A stretch of 64,000 nt of DNA from Flectonema sp. DT1601 (GCA_964019425.1 OZ025837.1:186001-250000), one strand, 5' to 3'. Positions 1-9,391 are shown, counted from the stretch's first letter. Notes: generated from the sequence alone by a model not told the origin. Numbers and translations: made by a program.

Positions 1-725
1 GGAGGAACGCAAGGTCCCTGAAGCATCCTCGGGCACCAGTCGTCAACACACTGTCCGTAGATGATTCTGCACTGGTCGTATCCCGAGGTCTCGCACTTGT
101 CAAGCGCGAGAGCCGAGCAGTCCACGCCGTCGCTGGCCAACGACGCGAACATCAGCCTCACGTTCGAATCCATGTCCACTCTCTCGAGGTGGTTTCGCGG
201 AACCTGCTTCCTGAACGACATGAACTTGTGCTTGTCCTCCCCCGCGTCGCTGATGAACTTCGGGCCGCACTGCGAAGGAGTCCAACCCTCGGTCACCAGG
301 TAGTCCCTGAAGTCCGCGTTCAGCCCGGCCTCGCATCCCGCACACTTGTAGATGTTGATGTAGATGTCGCACATCTTTATCGACGGGTGGTCCGCGCACC
401 AGAACCTCATGAACGAACCCGCCGCGATGTTCCATGGCGGGATGTAGGCGGCGTTCAGGATCTGGGACTCGGGGATGTGGAAGAACCTCGAACCAGCGGT
501 TTCCGGGTCGATCCATCCAGGCATGTTGTTGGCCACCTGCCCGCCCCCGAGAGAGATCAACGTTCCGCTGCTCACCGTTGCCGCGCCGCTCGTGTCAGGC
601 GTCCCGAACACGCACCAACAGGTGTCCTTCGGGTACTGAGCCAGCGCCGCTTGCAGGGCAGGCGAGTCTTGAGCTTGCGCAGCTGCGACGAATGCAGAGA
701 AGATCATGGTTGCGATGGCCTTCAT
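1..725 (-). CDS. Cysteine-rich secreted protein, copy 0 (C-terminus cut by window edge)
   Basis: First copy of the array gene, starting at the ATG at 725-723 on the minus strand. By comparison with the next copy, about 58 bases (the last 19 or so codons and the stop) lie left of the window. The visible part matches the complete copies. Its upstream spacer (726-1887) shares a C in the C-tract near 1458 with the third copy, where most other spacers have T. Confidence 0.8.
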   Translation of the reverse strand, partial: MKAIATMIFSAFVAAAQAQDSPALQAALAQYPKDTCWCVFGTPDTSGAATVSSGTLISLGGGQVANNMPGWIDPETAGSRFFHIPESQILNAAYIPPWNIAAGSFMRFWCADHPSIKMCDIYINIYKCAGCEAGLNADFRDYLVTEGWTPSQCGPKFISDAGEDKHKFMSFRKQVPRNHLERVDMDSNVRLMFASLASDGVDCSALALDKCETSGYDQCRIIYGQCVDDWCPRMLQGPCVP

Positions 726-763
726 TATTGCTTTTTTTTTTTTTTTGTTTTTTTGTTTTTTTT
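726..763 (-). promoter_or_regulatory. A-rich leader directly upstream of the array gene start
   Basis: On the minus strand the bases just before the ATG are runs of 8, 7 and 15 A separated by single C residues, then GCAATA and the ATG. The tract length is the same in every copy. It probably lies in the 5' untranslated region. A-rich leaders can favour efficient initiation in eukaryotes, but a role here is inference. Confidence 0.5.
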
Positions 764-889
764 GCACGAAAGGGGGCTTAGAGCAAAACCTGTTTTGAGA
801 AGGAAGGCGTGACAAAAAAAGCAAACCACACGAGGCAAGACAACAAAGACTGCTACAGAACATCGCCCGTGCAATGCGGGAACACCGTA

Positions 890-914
890 AACGTACGTGA
901 CCAGCAGCGTACGG
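890..914. promoter_or_regulatory. Paired CGTACG palindromes upstream of the array gene
   Basis: Two CGTACG hexamers (892-897 and 908-913) lie 10 bp apart, about 167 to 188 bp upstream of the start codon. The first is embedded in ACGTACGTGA. They recur in every unit except the last, whose spacer is cut off before them. They are candidate transcription factor sites; no TATA-like box is evident near them. Confidence 0.35.
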
Positions 915-920
915 CGCCCG

Positions 921-964
921 AGAAGGGAAAGGGAAAGGGGAAAAGGAAAGGGAAAGGGAGGAAG
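921..964 (+). repeat. GGGAAA-type polypurine tract in the spacer
   Basis: About 44 bases of almost pure purine with repeated GGGAAA and GGGGAAAA blocks, present in each spacer. It has several G-runs of three or four, so a G-quadruplex or triplex is possible in principle. No function can be shown from the sequence. Confidence 0.6.
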
Positions 965-1199
965 GTGTTGTGTGTTGTGCATCTGAAAAAAAAGAGGCGA
1001 GAGGAAACAATTTGGCAAAAGAAAACGGTCGGTCCCAGAGGCGCGGCGCGGCGGCTCTCTAGCTTGAGCAGCCAGCCGCAAAAAGGAACAATAATAAAGA
1101 TAACAAAGGCCTCGGCAAGAAAACGATTTTCTGACATATTTTTTTTCTTTTTTTTTTTTTTCCATCAGAACCGGCTTCCATCCCACACACAGAGAAGAC

Positions 1200-1221
1200 A
1201 CCGCCACCGCCACCGCCACCC
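1200..1221 (+). repeat. (ACCGCC)n microsatellite of the spacer
   Basis: Three ACCGCC hexamers followed by ACCC in the standard unit. Four hexamers occur at 27126-27149 and 32967-32990 (6 bp longer). Four hexamers followed by ATTCAG occur at 11563-11586 and 34918-34941 (3 bp longer). This tract accounts for nearly all unit length variation and marks particular units. Confidence 0.85.
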
Positions 1222-1887
1222 TTCAGTCGAAAGATAGATGCATGTCAAAACGGAGGTGAGGCGTTGCTTTTTTCCCCCTCGGTTCGCTGTTTCTTCTTTT
1301 GCTTTCCAGCCGCCGTGTGGGGGAAAAAGAAAAAAAAAGCAACTTGGAGCCTGCCGCGAACAACACAAAATAATTAAGAAAAGAGGTGAAAAGGCTTTGC
1401 GCCGCCAAGCAAAGTCGCCTTTCTAACCCGCCAACCGAAAATGCATGCAGCAAACGCCCCCCCCGCTCCCCCCCGCTCTTCTGTGGGCCACGCAGCCAAC
1501 ACCAGGAAGACAAGAGGACCACAAGAACCGATCGAGGGGGAAAAGAAAGAAACGCGGAGAATACCCTGGCAAGAGCTCGGTATCCACCCCCACGGAGGGC
1601 CAAAAATTGCCGACGAAGAAAAAGGACGGAATGGGTTTCAGTTCGCTTTTTCTCGGAAAGAACAAAGAAAAGAATGGCCCACGTGGTGTGGGGAAAACGA
1701 GTTGGAACTCGGAAAACACAACAACAAGAAAGTCCTTGTTGGTGCGCACGTGACAGGCAAAAAGGAAAAAAAAAGGTTGGTGGGTGTCGCGTCCCAGCCA
1801 AAAAAAAAAAAAAGGAAGCAGCAGAAGAAGAACAGGGGTGCCCGAATACCTGTTCTGTTGTTCGCGCCGCGCGTGTTCCCCATCATC

Positions 1888-2670
1888 CTACTGAAAGGCC
1901 GCCTCCGACAGAGCACAGTTGGTGCATCCCCCGCGGCCGCACAACGGAGGAACGCAAGGTCCCTGAAGCATCCTCGGGCACCAGTCGTCAACACACTGTC
2001 CGTAGATGATTCTGCACTGGTCGTATCCCGAGGTCTCGCACTTGTCAAGCGCGAGAGCCGAGCAGTCCACGCCGTCGCTGGCCAACGACGCGAACATCAG
2101 CCTCACGTTCGAATCCATGTCCACTCTCTCGAGGTGGTTTCGCGGAACCTGCTTCCTGAACGACATGAACTTGTGCTTGTCCTCCCCCGCGTCGCTGATG
2201 AACTTCGGGCCGCACTGCGAAGGAGTCCAACCCTCGGTCACCAGGTAGTCCCTGAAGTCCGCGTTCAGCCCGGCCTCGCATCCCGCACACTTGTAGATGT
2301 TGATGTAGATGTCGCACATCTTTATCGACGGGTGGTCCGCGCACCAGAACCTCATGAACGAACCCGCCGCGATGTTCCATGGCGGGATGTAGGCGGCGTT
2401 CAGGATCTGGGACTCGGGGATGTGGAAGAACCTCGAACCAGCGGTTTCCGGGTCGATCCATCCAGGCATGTTGTTGGCCACCTGCCCGCCCCCGAGAGAG
2501 ATCAACGTTCCGCTGCTCACCGTTGCCGCGCCGCTCGTGTCAGGCGTCCCGAACACGCACCAACAGGTGTCCTTCGGGTACTGAGCCAGCGCCGCTTGCA
2601 GGGCAGGCGAGTCTTGAGCTTGCGCAGCTGCGACGAATGCAGAGAAGATCATGGTTGCGATGGCCTTCAT
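1888..2670 (-). CDS. Cysteine-rich secreted protein, array copy 1 (reference)
   Basis: A 260-residue precursor of unknown function. The start is the ATG at 2670; the frame stays open a further 95 codons upstream, but that part runs through the A-rich leader as a Lys string and does not look like protein. Residues 1-18 form a classic signal peptide (Lys2, hydrophobic core, AQA before Gln19), so the product should enter the secretory pathway. The mature chain of about 242 residues has 16 Cys (36, 38, 110, 119, 128, 131, 153, 203, 211, 219, 226, 231, 239, 244, 249, 252), denser towards the C-terminus, which suggests a disulfide-stabilised extracellular protein. There is no second membrane segment and no catalytic motif or domain I recognise. 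Codon and base composition are GC-rich, unlike the clathrin and hydrolase genes to the right. The long antisense frame over the gene is treated as a shadow. Confidence 0.82.
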   Translation of the reverse strand: MKAIATMIFSAFVAAAQAQDSPALQAALAQYPKDTCWCVFGTPDTSGAATVSSGTLISLGGGQVANNMPGWIDPETAGSRFFHIPESQILNAAYIPPWNIAAGSFMRFWCADHPSIKMCDIYINIYKCAGCEAGLNADFRDYLVTEGWTPSQCGPKFISDAGEDKHKFMSFRKQVPRNHLERVDMDSNVRLMFASLASDGVDCSALALDKCETSGYDQCRIIYGQCVDDWCPRMLQGPCVPPLCGRGGCTNCALSEAAFQ

Positions 2671-3832
2671 TATTGCTTTTTTTTTTTTTTTGTTTTTTTG
2701 TTTTTTTTGCACGAAAGGGGGCTTAGAGCAAAACCTGTTTTGAGAAGGAAGGCGTGACAAAAAAAGCAAACCACACGAGGCAAGACAACAAAGACTGCTA
2801 CAGAACATCGCCCGTGCAATGCGGGAACACCGTAAACGTACGTGACCAGCAGCGTACGGCGCCCGAGAAGGGAAAGGGAAAGGGGAAAAGGAAAGGGAAA
2901 GGGAGGAAGGTGTTGTGTGTTGTGCATCTGAAAAAAAAGAGGCGAGAGGAAACAATTTGGCAAAAGAAAACGGTCGGTCCCAGAGGCGCGGCGCGGCGGC
3001 TCTCTAGCTTGAGCAGCCAGCCGCAAAAAGGAACAATAATAAAGATAACAAAGGCCTCGGCAAGAAAACGATTTTCTGACATATTTTTTTTCTTTTTTTT
3101 TTTTTTCCATCAGAACCGGCTTCCATCCCACACACAGAGAAGACACCGCCACCGCCACCGCCACCCTTCAGTCGAAAGATAGATGCATGTCAAAACGGAG
3201 GTGAGGCGTTGCTTTTTTCCCCCTCGGTTCGCTGTTTCTTCTTTTGCTTTCCAGCCGCCGTGTGGGGGAAAAAGAAAAAAAAAGCAACTTGGAGCCTGCC
3301 GCGAACAACACAAAATAATTAAGAAAAGAGGTGAAAAGGCTTTGCGCCGCCAAGCAAAGTCGCCTTTCTAACCCGCCAACCGAAAATGCATGCAGCAAAC
3401 GCTCCCCCCGCTCCCCCCCGCTCTTCTGTGGGCCACGCAGCCAACACCAGGAAGACAAGAGGACCACAAGAACCGATCGAGGGGGAAAAGAAAGAAACGC
3501 GGAGAATACCCTGGCAAGAGCTCGGTATCCACCCCCACGGAGGGCCAAAAATTGCCGACGAAGAAAAAGGACGGAATGGGTTTCAGTTCGCTTTTTCTCG
3601 GAAAGAACAAAGAAAAGAATGGCCCACGTGGTGTGGGGAAAACGAGTTGGAACTCGGAAAACACAACAACAAGAAAGTCCTTGTTGGTGCGCACGTGACA
3701 GGCAAAAAGGAAAAAAAAAGGTTGGTGGGTGTCGCGTCCCAGCCAAAAAAAAAAAAAAGGAAGCAGCAGAAGAAGAACAGGGGTGCCCGAATACCTGTTC
3801 TGTTGTTCGCGCCGCGCGTGTTCCCCATCATC

Positions 3833-4615
3833 CTACTGAAAGGCCGCCTCCGACAGAGCACAGTTGGTGCATCCCCCGCGGCCGCACAACGGAGGAACGC
3901 AAGGTCCCTGAAGCATCCTCGGGCACCAGTCGTCAACACACTGTCCGTAGATGATTCTGCACTGGTCGTATCCCGAGGTCTCGCACTTGTCAAGCGCGAG
4001 AGCCGAGCAGTCCACGCCGTCGCTGGCCAACGACGCGAACATCAGCCTCACGTTCGAATCCATGTCCACTCTCTCGAGGTGGTTTCGCGGAACCTGCTTC
4101 CTGAACGACATGAACTTGTGCTTGTCCTCCCCCGCGTCGCTGATGAACTTCGGGCCGCACTGCGAAGGAGTCCAACCCTCGGTCACCAGGTAGTCCCTGA
4201 AGTCCGCGTTCAGCCCGGCCTCGCATCCCGCACACTTGTAGATGTTGATGTAGATGTCGCACATCTTTATCGACGGGTGGTCCGCGCACCAGAACCTCAT
4301 GAACGAACCCGCCGCGATGTTCCATGGCGGGATGTAGGCGGCGTTCAGGATCTGGGACTCGGGGATGTGGAAGAACCTCGAACCAGCGGTTTCCGGGTCG
4401 ATCCATCCAGGCATGTTGTTGGCCACCTGCCCGCCCCCGAGAGAGATCAACGTTCCGCTGCTCACCGTTGCCGCGCCGCTCGTGTCAGGCGTCCCGAACA
4501 CGCACCAACAGGTGTCCTTCGGGTACTGAGCCAGCGCCGCTTGCAGGGCAGGCGAGTCTTGAGCTTGCGCAGCTGCGACGAATGCAGAGAAGATCATGGT
4601 TGCGATGGCCTTCAT
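3833..4615 (-). CDS. Cysteine-rich secreted protein, array copy 2
   Basis: Complete copy with a translation identical to copy 1. Its upstream spacer is 1 bp short in the C-tract near 5345-5365 and carries the C variant (5348) also seen in the spacer of copy 0 but not in that of copy 1. Confidence 0.82.
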   Translation of the reverse strand: MKAIATMIFSAFVAAAQAQDSPALQAALAQYPKDTCWCVFGTPDTSGAATVSSGTLISLGGGQVANNMPGWIDPETAGSRFFHIPESQILNAAYIPPWNIAAGSFMRFWCADHPSIKMCDIYINIYKCAGCEAGLNADFRDYLVTEGWTPSQCGPKFISDAGEDKHKFMSFRKQVPRNHLERVDMDSNVRLMFASLASDGVDCSALALDKCETSGYDQCRIIYGQCVDDWCPRMLQGPCVPPLCGRGGCTNCALSEAAFQ

Positions 4616-5776
4616 TATTGCTTTTTTTTTTTTTTTGTTTTTTTGTTTTTTTTGCACGAAAGGGGGCTTAGAGCAAAACCTGTTTTGAGAAGGAAGGCGT
4701 GACAAAAAAAGCAAACCACACGAGGCAAGACAACAAAGACTGCTACAGAACATCGCCCGTGCAATGCGGGAACACCGTAAACGTACGTGACCAGCAGCGT
4801 ACGGCGCCCGAGAAGGGAAAGGGAAAGGGGAAAAGGAAAGGGAAAGGGAGGAAGGTGTTGTGTGTTGTGCATCTGAAAAAAAAGAGGCGAGAGGAAACAA
4901 TTTGGCAAAAGAAAACGGTCGGTCCCAGAGGCGCGGCGCGGCGGCTCTCTAGCTTGAGCAGCCAGCCGCAAAAAGGAACAATAATAAAGATAACAAAGGC
5001 CTCGGCAAGAAAACGATTTTCTGACATATTTTTTTTCTTTTTTTTTTTTTTCCATCAGAACCGGCTTCCATCCCACACACAGAGAAGACACCGCCACCGC
5101 CACCGCCACCCTTCAGTCGAAAGATAGATGCATGTCAAAACGGAGGTGAGGCGTTGCTTTTTTCCCCCTCGGTTCGCTGTTTCTTCTTTTGCTTTCCAGC
5201 CGCCGTGTGGGGGAAAAAGAAAAAAAAAGCAACTTGGAGCCTGCCGCGAACAACACAAAATAATTAAGAAAAGAGGTGAAAAGGCTTTGCGCCGCCAAGC
5301 AAAGTCGCCTTTCTAACCCGCCAACCGAAAATGCATGCAGCAAACGCCCCCCCCGCTCCCCCCGCTCTTCTGTGGGCCACGCAGCCAACACCAGGAAGAC
5401 AAGAGGACCACAAGAACCGATCGAGGGGGAAAAGAAAGAAACGCGGAGAATACCCTGGCAAGAGCTCGGTATCCACCCCCACGGAGGGCCAAAAATTGCC
5501 GACGAAGAAAAAGGACGGAATGGGTTTCAGTTCGCTTTTTCTCGGAAAGAACAAAGAAAAGAATGGCCCACGTGGTGTGGGGAAAACGAGTTGGAACTCG
5601 GAAAACACAACAACAAGAAAGTCCTTGTTGGTGCGCACGTGACAGGCAAAAAGGAAAAAAAAAGGTTGGTGGGTGTCGCGTCCCAGCCAAAAAAAAAAAA
5701 AAGGAAGCAGCAGAAGAAGAACAGGGGTGCCCGAATACCTGTTCTGTTGTTCGCGCCGCGCGTGTTCCCCATCATC

Positions 5777-6559
5777 CTACTGAAAGGCCGCCTCCGACAG
5801 AGCACAGTTGGTGCATCCCCCGCGGCCGCACAACGGAGGAACGCAAGGTCCCTGAAGCATCCTCGGGCACCAGTCGTCAACACACTGTCCGTAGATGATT
5901 CTGCACTGGTCGTATCCCGAGGTCTCGCACTTGTCAAGCGCGAGAGCCGAGCAGTCCACGCCGTCGCTGGCCAACGACGCGAACATCAGCCTCACGTTCG
6001 AATCCATGTCCACTCTCTCGAGGTGGTTTCGCGGAACCTGCTTCCTGAACGACATGAACTTGTGCTTGTCCTCCCCCGCGTCGCTGATGAACTTCGGGCC
6101 GCACTGCGAAGGAGTCCAACCCTCGGTCACCAGGTAGTCCCTGAAGTCCGCGTTCAGCCCGGCCTCGCATCCCGCACACTTGTAGATGTTGATGTAGATG
6201 TCGCACATCTTTATCGACGGGTGGTCCGCGCACCAGAACCTCATGAACGAACCCGCCGCGATGTTCCATGGCGGGATGTAGGCGGCGTTCAGGATCTGGG
6301 ACTCGGGGATGTGGAAGAACCTCGAACCAGCGGTTTCCGGGTCGATCCATCCAGGCATGTTGTTGGCCACCTGCCCGCCCCCGAGAGAGATCAACGTTCC
6401 GCTGCTCACCGTTGCCGCGCCGCTCGTGTCAGGCGTCCCGAACACGCACCAACAGGTGTCCTTCGGGTACTGAGCCAGCGCCGCTTGCAGGGCAGGCGAG
6501 TCTTGAGCTTGCGCAGCTGCGACGAATGCAGAGAAGATCATGGTTGCGATGGCCTTCAT
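5777..6559 (-). CDS. Cysteine-rich secreted protein, array copy 3 (spacer split by transposon)
   Basis: Complete copy, same protein. Its upstream spacer carries T at 6814 (C in most units) and is interrupted 415 bp upstream of the ATG by the DNA transposon at 6974-9553. The leader and the CGTACG pair stay on the gene-proximal side. The distal remnant has a private G at 9603. Confidence 0.82.
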   Translation of the reverse strand: MKAIATMIFSAFVAAAQAQDSPALQAALAQYPKDTCWCVFGTPDTSGAATVSSGTLISLGGGQVANNMPGWIDPETAGSRFFHIPESQILNAAYIPPWNIAAGSFMRFWCADHPSIKMCDIYINIYKCAGCEAGLNADFRDYLVTEGWTPSQCGPKFISDAGEDKHKFMSFRKQVPRNHLERVDMDSNVRLMFASLASDGVDCSALALDKCETSGYDQCRIIYGQCVDDWCPRMLQGPCVPPLCGRGGCTNCALSEAAFQ

Positions 6560-6969
6560 TATTGCTTTTTTTTTTTTTTTGTTTTTTTGTTTTTTTTGCA
6601 CGAAAGGGGGCTTAGAGCAAAACCTGTTTTGAGAAGGAAGGCGTGACAAAAAAAGCAAACCACACGAGGCAAGACAACAAAGACTGCTACAGAACATCGC
6701 CCGTGCAATGCGGGAACACCGTAAACGTACGTGACCAGCAGCGTACGGCGCCCGAGAAGGGAAAGGGAAAGGGGAAAAGGAAAGGGAAAGGGAGGAAGGT
6801 GTTGTGTGTTGTGTATCTGAAAAAAAAGAGGCGAGAGGAAACAATTTGGCAAAAGAAAACGGTCGGTCCCAGAGGCGCGGCGCGGCGGCTCTCTAGCTTG
6901 AGCAGCCAGCCGCAAAAAGGAACAATAATAAAGATAACAAAGGCCTCGGCAAGAAAACGATTTTCTGAC

Positions 6970-6973
6970 ATAT
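6970..6973 (+). repeat. Left target-site duplication of the transposon
   Basis: ATAT precedes the element here and follows it at 9554-9557; uninterrupted spacers have it once. Because the element would then start GAGA and end TCTC, the duplication can be read as 4 bp ATAT or as 2 bp TA with termini TGAGA/TCTCA. The sequence cannot separate the two readings. Confidence 0.75.
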
Positions 6974-7135
6974 GAGAGGATGCCAAAAGTAGGGTACAAT
7001 TTTGGGCCACGGGTATCTGACAGTCCCTAAGTGTGAATCCGACCACTTTTCACAAGATATTTTATACTCAAAAAATGCAATTCCGTGTCTGGGAAGTGAT
7101 TTTACTCACCGCTGGTTTCAAAATTCCATATTTTC
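6974..7135 (+). repeat. Left terminal inverted repeat of the transposon
   Basis: 162 bp, matching the reverse complement of 9392-9553 except at bases 5-7 from the tip. The tip reads GAGAGGATGCC here and GAGAACGTGCC at the other end. Its inner edge is followed by unrelated sequence leading to the gene start at 7259. Confidence 0.95.
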
Positions 7136-7258
7136 TTCACTAAAGACCCCTCTTTGTAGGCTAACAGGCCTTTGTCCTGTATGAACCATTTTTGCTGCTT
7201 TTTAAATCATGTCGTTTATTTATCTGAAACCAGTTAAATTCCTACAACATCCAGAAAC

Positions 7259-9253
7259 ATGCAAGAAAAAGTTGTTATCTCGCGGTTCAAAGAGCTAATG
7301 ATAGAAATGGGTGAGCAGCTCCAATGGGGGGAGCGAAACAGTGCTAGTGGGTCGACAAAGAGACGGGTGAGATTAGCGAAACAGCTGCTTGAGTGCCTTT
7401 CAGGAGGTGATGTTGACAGCATGCTCAGGGATGTTATTGGCATATCAAGTCTGTGGAAATGTGTTGCTCCCCCTTGTGTAGGTGAGATGATAAGTAGTTT
7501 AGAAGTTGGAAAGAGGAGGAGAGTATTTAAAACACTTGACAGCAACGGGTGGAAGTTTAAACACTTTGCAGAAGCCGGTATTAAGATCGGAAGGAAGGCA
7601 TGGGATGAGAGAAACAGTGAGGCTCAGATGCTAGGACGGCCAAGAAAAACCAATGAGGAGATGGCAGAAGTTGTCGACAGCGAGCACAGGGCAGCATCAG
7701 TGGAAACCTCTATCACACTGAAGAGGCTGTCGAAGGTGCGAGACTCAACCGTCACCATCCAGAATGTCTTGCCAACTTTCCGGAGCATCTATGAGAGCAG
7801 CTCTCTCAGAGATAAGATTTCAATGACAACCTTTCGTAGGATGAGAAAAGAAGAATTCCGCAAACTGGCCCGCCGAACTGATGTTTGTAACTACTGCCTG
7901 GCAGGCCAGTCAATCAGGAAGAAACTGGGGAAGCTCCTTAAAAGTGCTAAAGGGAAGTCCGGTTACTCGATGAGTGTCTGGAATGTCTCTCGCTCAAGTG
8001 GTCTTATTCTCCAGTGCATGCTCAATTCTCCTGGAAGTGTACCCCAAAATATTAAACTTCAGGCTGCAGAATACATTCAGCAACTCGTGGAGATTGATCT
8101 TCACACTGAGGAATTCCGACGGCAGAACGCGATTTACGCTGAAAAAACACAAGACCCAGGTGACAGTCTGGTGATCACCCTAGACTACAAAGAAAAGGGT
8201 ACATTGCCACAGGTTCCGCAGGAAGGCAACAGCCATTTCTACGAGCAGGGGAAATACAGTTGCTTGGGGGTTTGCATTCATACCAGGTCTGGAAATAAAA
8301 CTGAAAGGCATTTTGTTAACTTCTTGTTGCCACACACAAACCAGACTAGTATAGTAACCTACCTCGCACTGAAGAAGCTTTGGAACATGGAGGTTGTCTC
8401 TAAAGACAAACCTATGCATTTCTGGTTTGATAGCGGTACGCACTTTCAGAACATCACAGTAATTACTGAAGTGCTCTCACACCCTCGTGTTTCAAGTGTG
8501 AACTTCTTCCCTGGTCGGCATGGGAAGAGCCACTGCGACAGGCACTTCGGTAGCATATCCAATGCCATCCAGGCTGCTTCTAATGTCGAGCCTATTAAAA
8601 CTCTAACTGACGTCGCAGGTGTACTTCGGACCCTTCAGAATACACACCCTTGTTTTCTGTTCTTCCCGAAGCAAACTGTAACAGTCCAAAATCTTTCTCT
8701 CTCTGGTATAACCAGTATCCTCACTTACCGAAAGACTAGTGACGGGAAGATATTTATAGCCACATTCTCCGATGAGAAGAAGCACTTCGAAATAGACCGG
8801 AGCACGACCAGTACAAACTTCGAACATGTACCGAAGGTTTCTAACAAACTTCCACTGACCCCTAATGAGAAGGCAATTATCGGGGATGCACATAACCCAG
8901 GTGGAGAAGAGAAGGCAGCCCAGATCGATGAAACCATCGAGGAGAATGAGTTGGTCAAGTCTCTGAAGACCAAGAGGATACGCAAACTGGACCTCTTTAC
9001 CAAGCTGCAAGAAGTTGAAGAGCAGAAGAAGAAGAAGAAGATAAAAAGAAAAGGGACACAGATACCCAAAAGGAAAAGAAAGCAGCGTCAGTGTAAGGGG
9101 TGCGGTGGGGTTGACCACGACTTGCGCAACTGCCCTGGATCAGAATTTGAAAGCAGCACCAGTAGCATCACTACCAGTAGTGACAGTATGTGTACCAGTA
9201 TCAGTAGTACCTGTGCTAGTAGCAGTACTTCCAGTACTCCTAGTGACGTGTAG
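7259..9253 (+). CDS. DDE/D-type transposase with C-terminal zinc knuckle
   Basis: 664 residues, uninterrupted. It should catalyse excision and insertion of the surrounding element in the nucleus. Visible parts: a basic helical N-terminal region (about 1-120) with a GRPRK AT-hook-like motif at 126-130; a possible CxxC at 210-213; a catalytic core with candidate acidic residues Asp309 (in VITLDYKEKG), Asp391 (in HFWFDSGTHFQN) and Asp427 (in GRHGKSHCDRHFG), the last two 35 residues apart as in DD35E/D enzymes; a Lys-rich stretch about 588-610 that could be a nuclear signal; a CCHC zinc knuckle (C612, C615, H620, C625); and a Ser/Thr-rich tail. The start is the first in-frame ATG after the left TIR. 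It lies opposite in strand to the array genes. The catalytic triad is inferred from local motifs, not from an alignment. Confidence 0.85.
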   Translation: MQEKVVISRFKELMIEMGEQLQWGERNSASGSTKRRVRLAKQLLECLSGGDVDSMLRDVIGISSLWKCVAPPCVGEMISSLEVGKRRRVFKTLDSNGWKFKHFAEAGIKIGRKAWDERNSEAQMLGRPRKTNEEMAEVVDSEHRAASVETSITLKRLSKVRDSTVTIQNVLPTFRSIYESSSLRDKISMTTFRRMRKEEFRKLARRTDVCNYCLAGQSIRKKLGKLLKSAKGKSGYSMSVWNVSRSSGLILQCMLNSPGSVPQNIKLQAAEYIQQLVEIDLHTEEFRRQNAIYAEKTQDPGDSLVITLDYKEKGTLPQVPQEGNSHFYEQGKYSCLGVCIHTRSGNKTERHFVNFLLPHTNQTSIVTYLALKKLWNMEVVSKDKPMHFWFDSGTHFQNITVITEVLSHPRVSSVNFFPGRHGKSHCDRHFGSISNAIQAASNVEPIKTLTDVAGVLRTLQNTHPCFLFFPKQTVTVQNLSLSGITSILTYRKTSDGKIFIATFSDEKKHFEIDRSTTSTNFEHVPKVSNKLPLTPNEKAIIGDAHNPGGEEKAAQIDETIEENELVKSLKTKRIRKLDLFTKLQEVEEQKKKKKIKRKGTQIPKRKRKQRQCKGCGGVDHDLRNCPGSEFESSTSSITTSSDSMCTSISSTCASSSTSSTPSDV

Positions 9254-9391
9254 CAATTAAGAACTTCAGCAAAATCAATGATTTTTTATAAAAAAGAAAG
9301 CACATCATTGTATTATCAGTACTGCCTATTAAGCACCTGGTCGAACTTAGTATCACTACCATTCTCCTTATACTACAGGTAAGCTCTTAGG

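Larger units (their letters stand above)
726..1887. other. Inter-gene spacer, representative of all units
   Basis: Non-coding spacer between two copies, about 1162 bp. Going upstream from the gene start at 725 it contains an A-rich leader (726-763), two CGTACG palindromes (892-897, 908-913), a GGGAAA-type purine tract on the plus strand (921-964), a T8-C-T14 tract (about 1138-1161, where the transposon inserted in one unit), the (ACCGCC)3 microsatellite (from 1200), C-runs near 1457-1475, two CACGTG palindromes (1680-1685, 1747-1752) and an A-run near 1801. Open frames here are low-complexity Lys/Arg or Phe/Pro strings that follow base composition, so I call no gene. The same layout recurs in every unit. 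Confidence 0.8.

Noticed and set aside
1223-1801. A 192-codon minus-strand frame in each spacer (Phe/Leu/Arg-rich)
   Set aside because: Composition follows the purine and pyrimidine tracts. It has no motif and lies downstream of one gene and far upstream of the next; the frame changes with single-C length variants.
2101-2120. GTTCGAATCC, a tRNA T-arm-like string in each unit
   Set aside because: It lies inside the coding region in good protein sequence, with no acceptor or anticodon arms around it.
1441-2757. A 438-codon plus-strand open frame, repeated in every unit, antisense to the secreted-protein gene
   Set aside because: It is Lys/Arg-rich low complexity then Arg/Val/Pro-rich, with no domain. 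In the variant copies every shared or private substitution within it is non-synonymous (Leu to Pro, Cys to Arg, Tyr to Asp), while on the minus strand one is silent and one lies outside the gene. The minus frame also has a proper signal peptide and ordered cysteines.
2671-2955. A 95-codon N-terminal extension of the secreted-protein frame
   Set aside because: It runs through the A-rich leader as a Lys string and through the purine tract, would bury the signal peptide, and is lost in the terminal copy.
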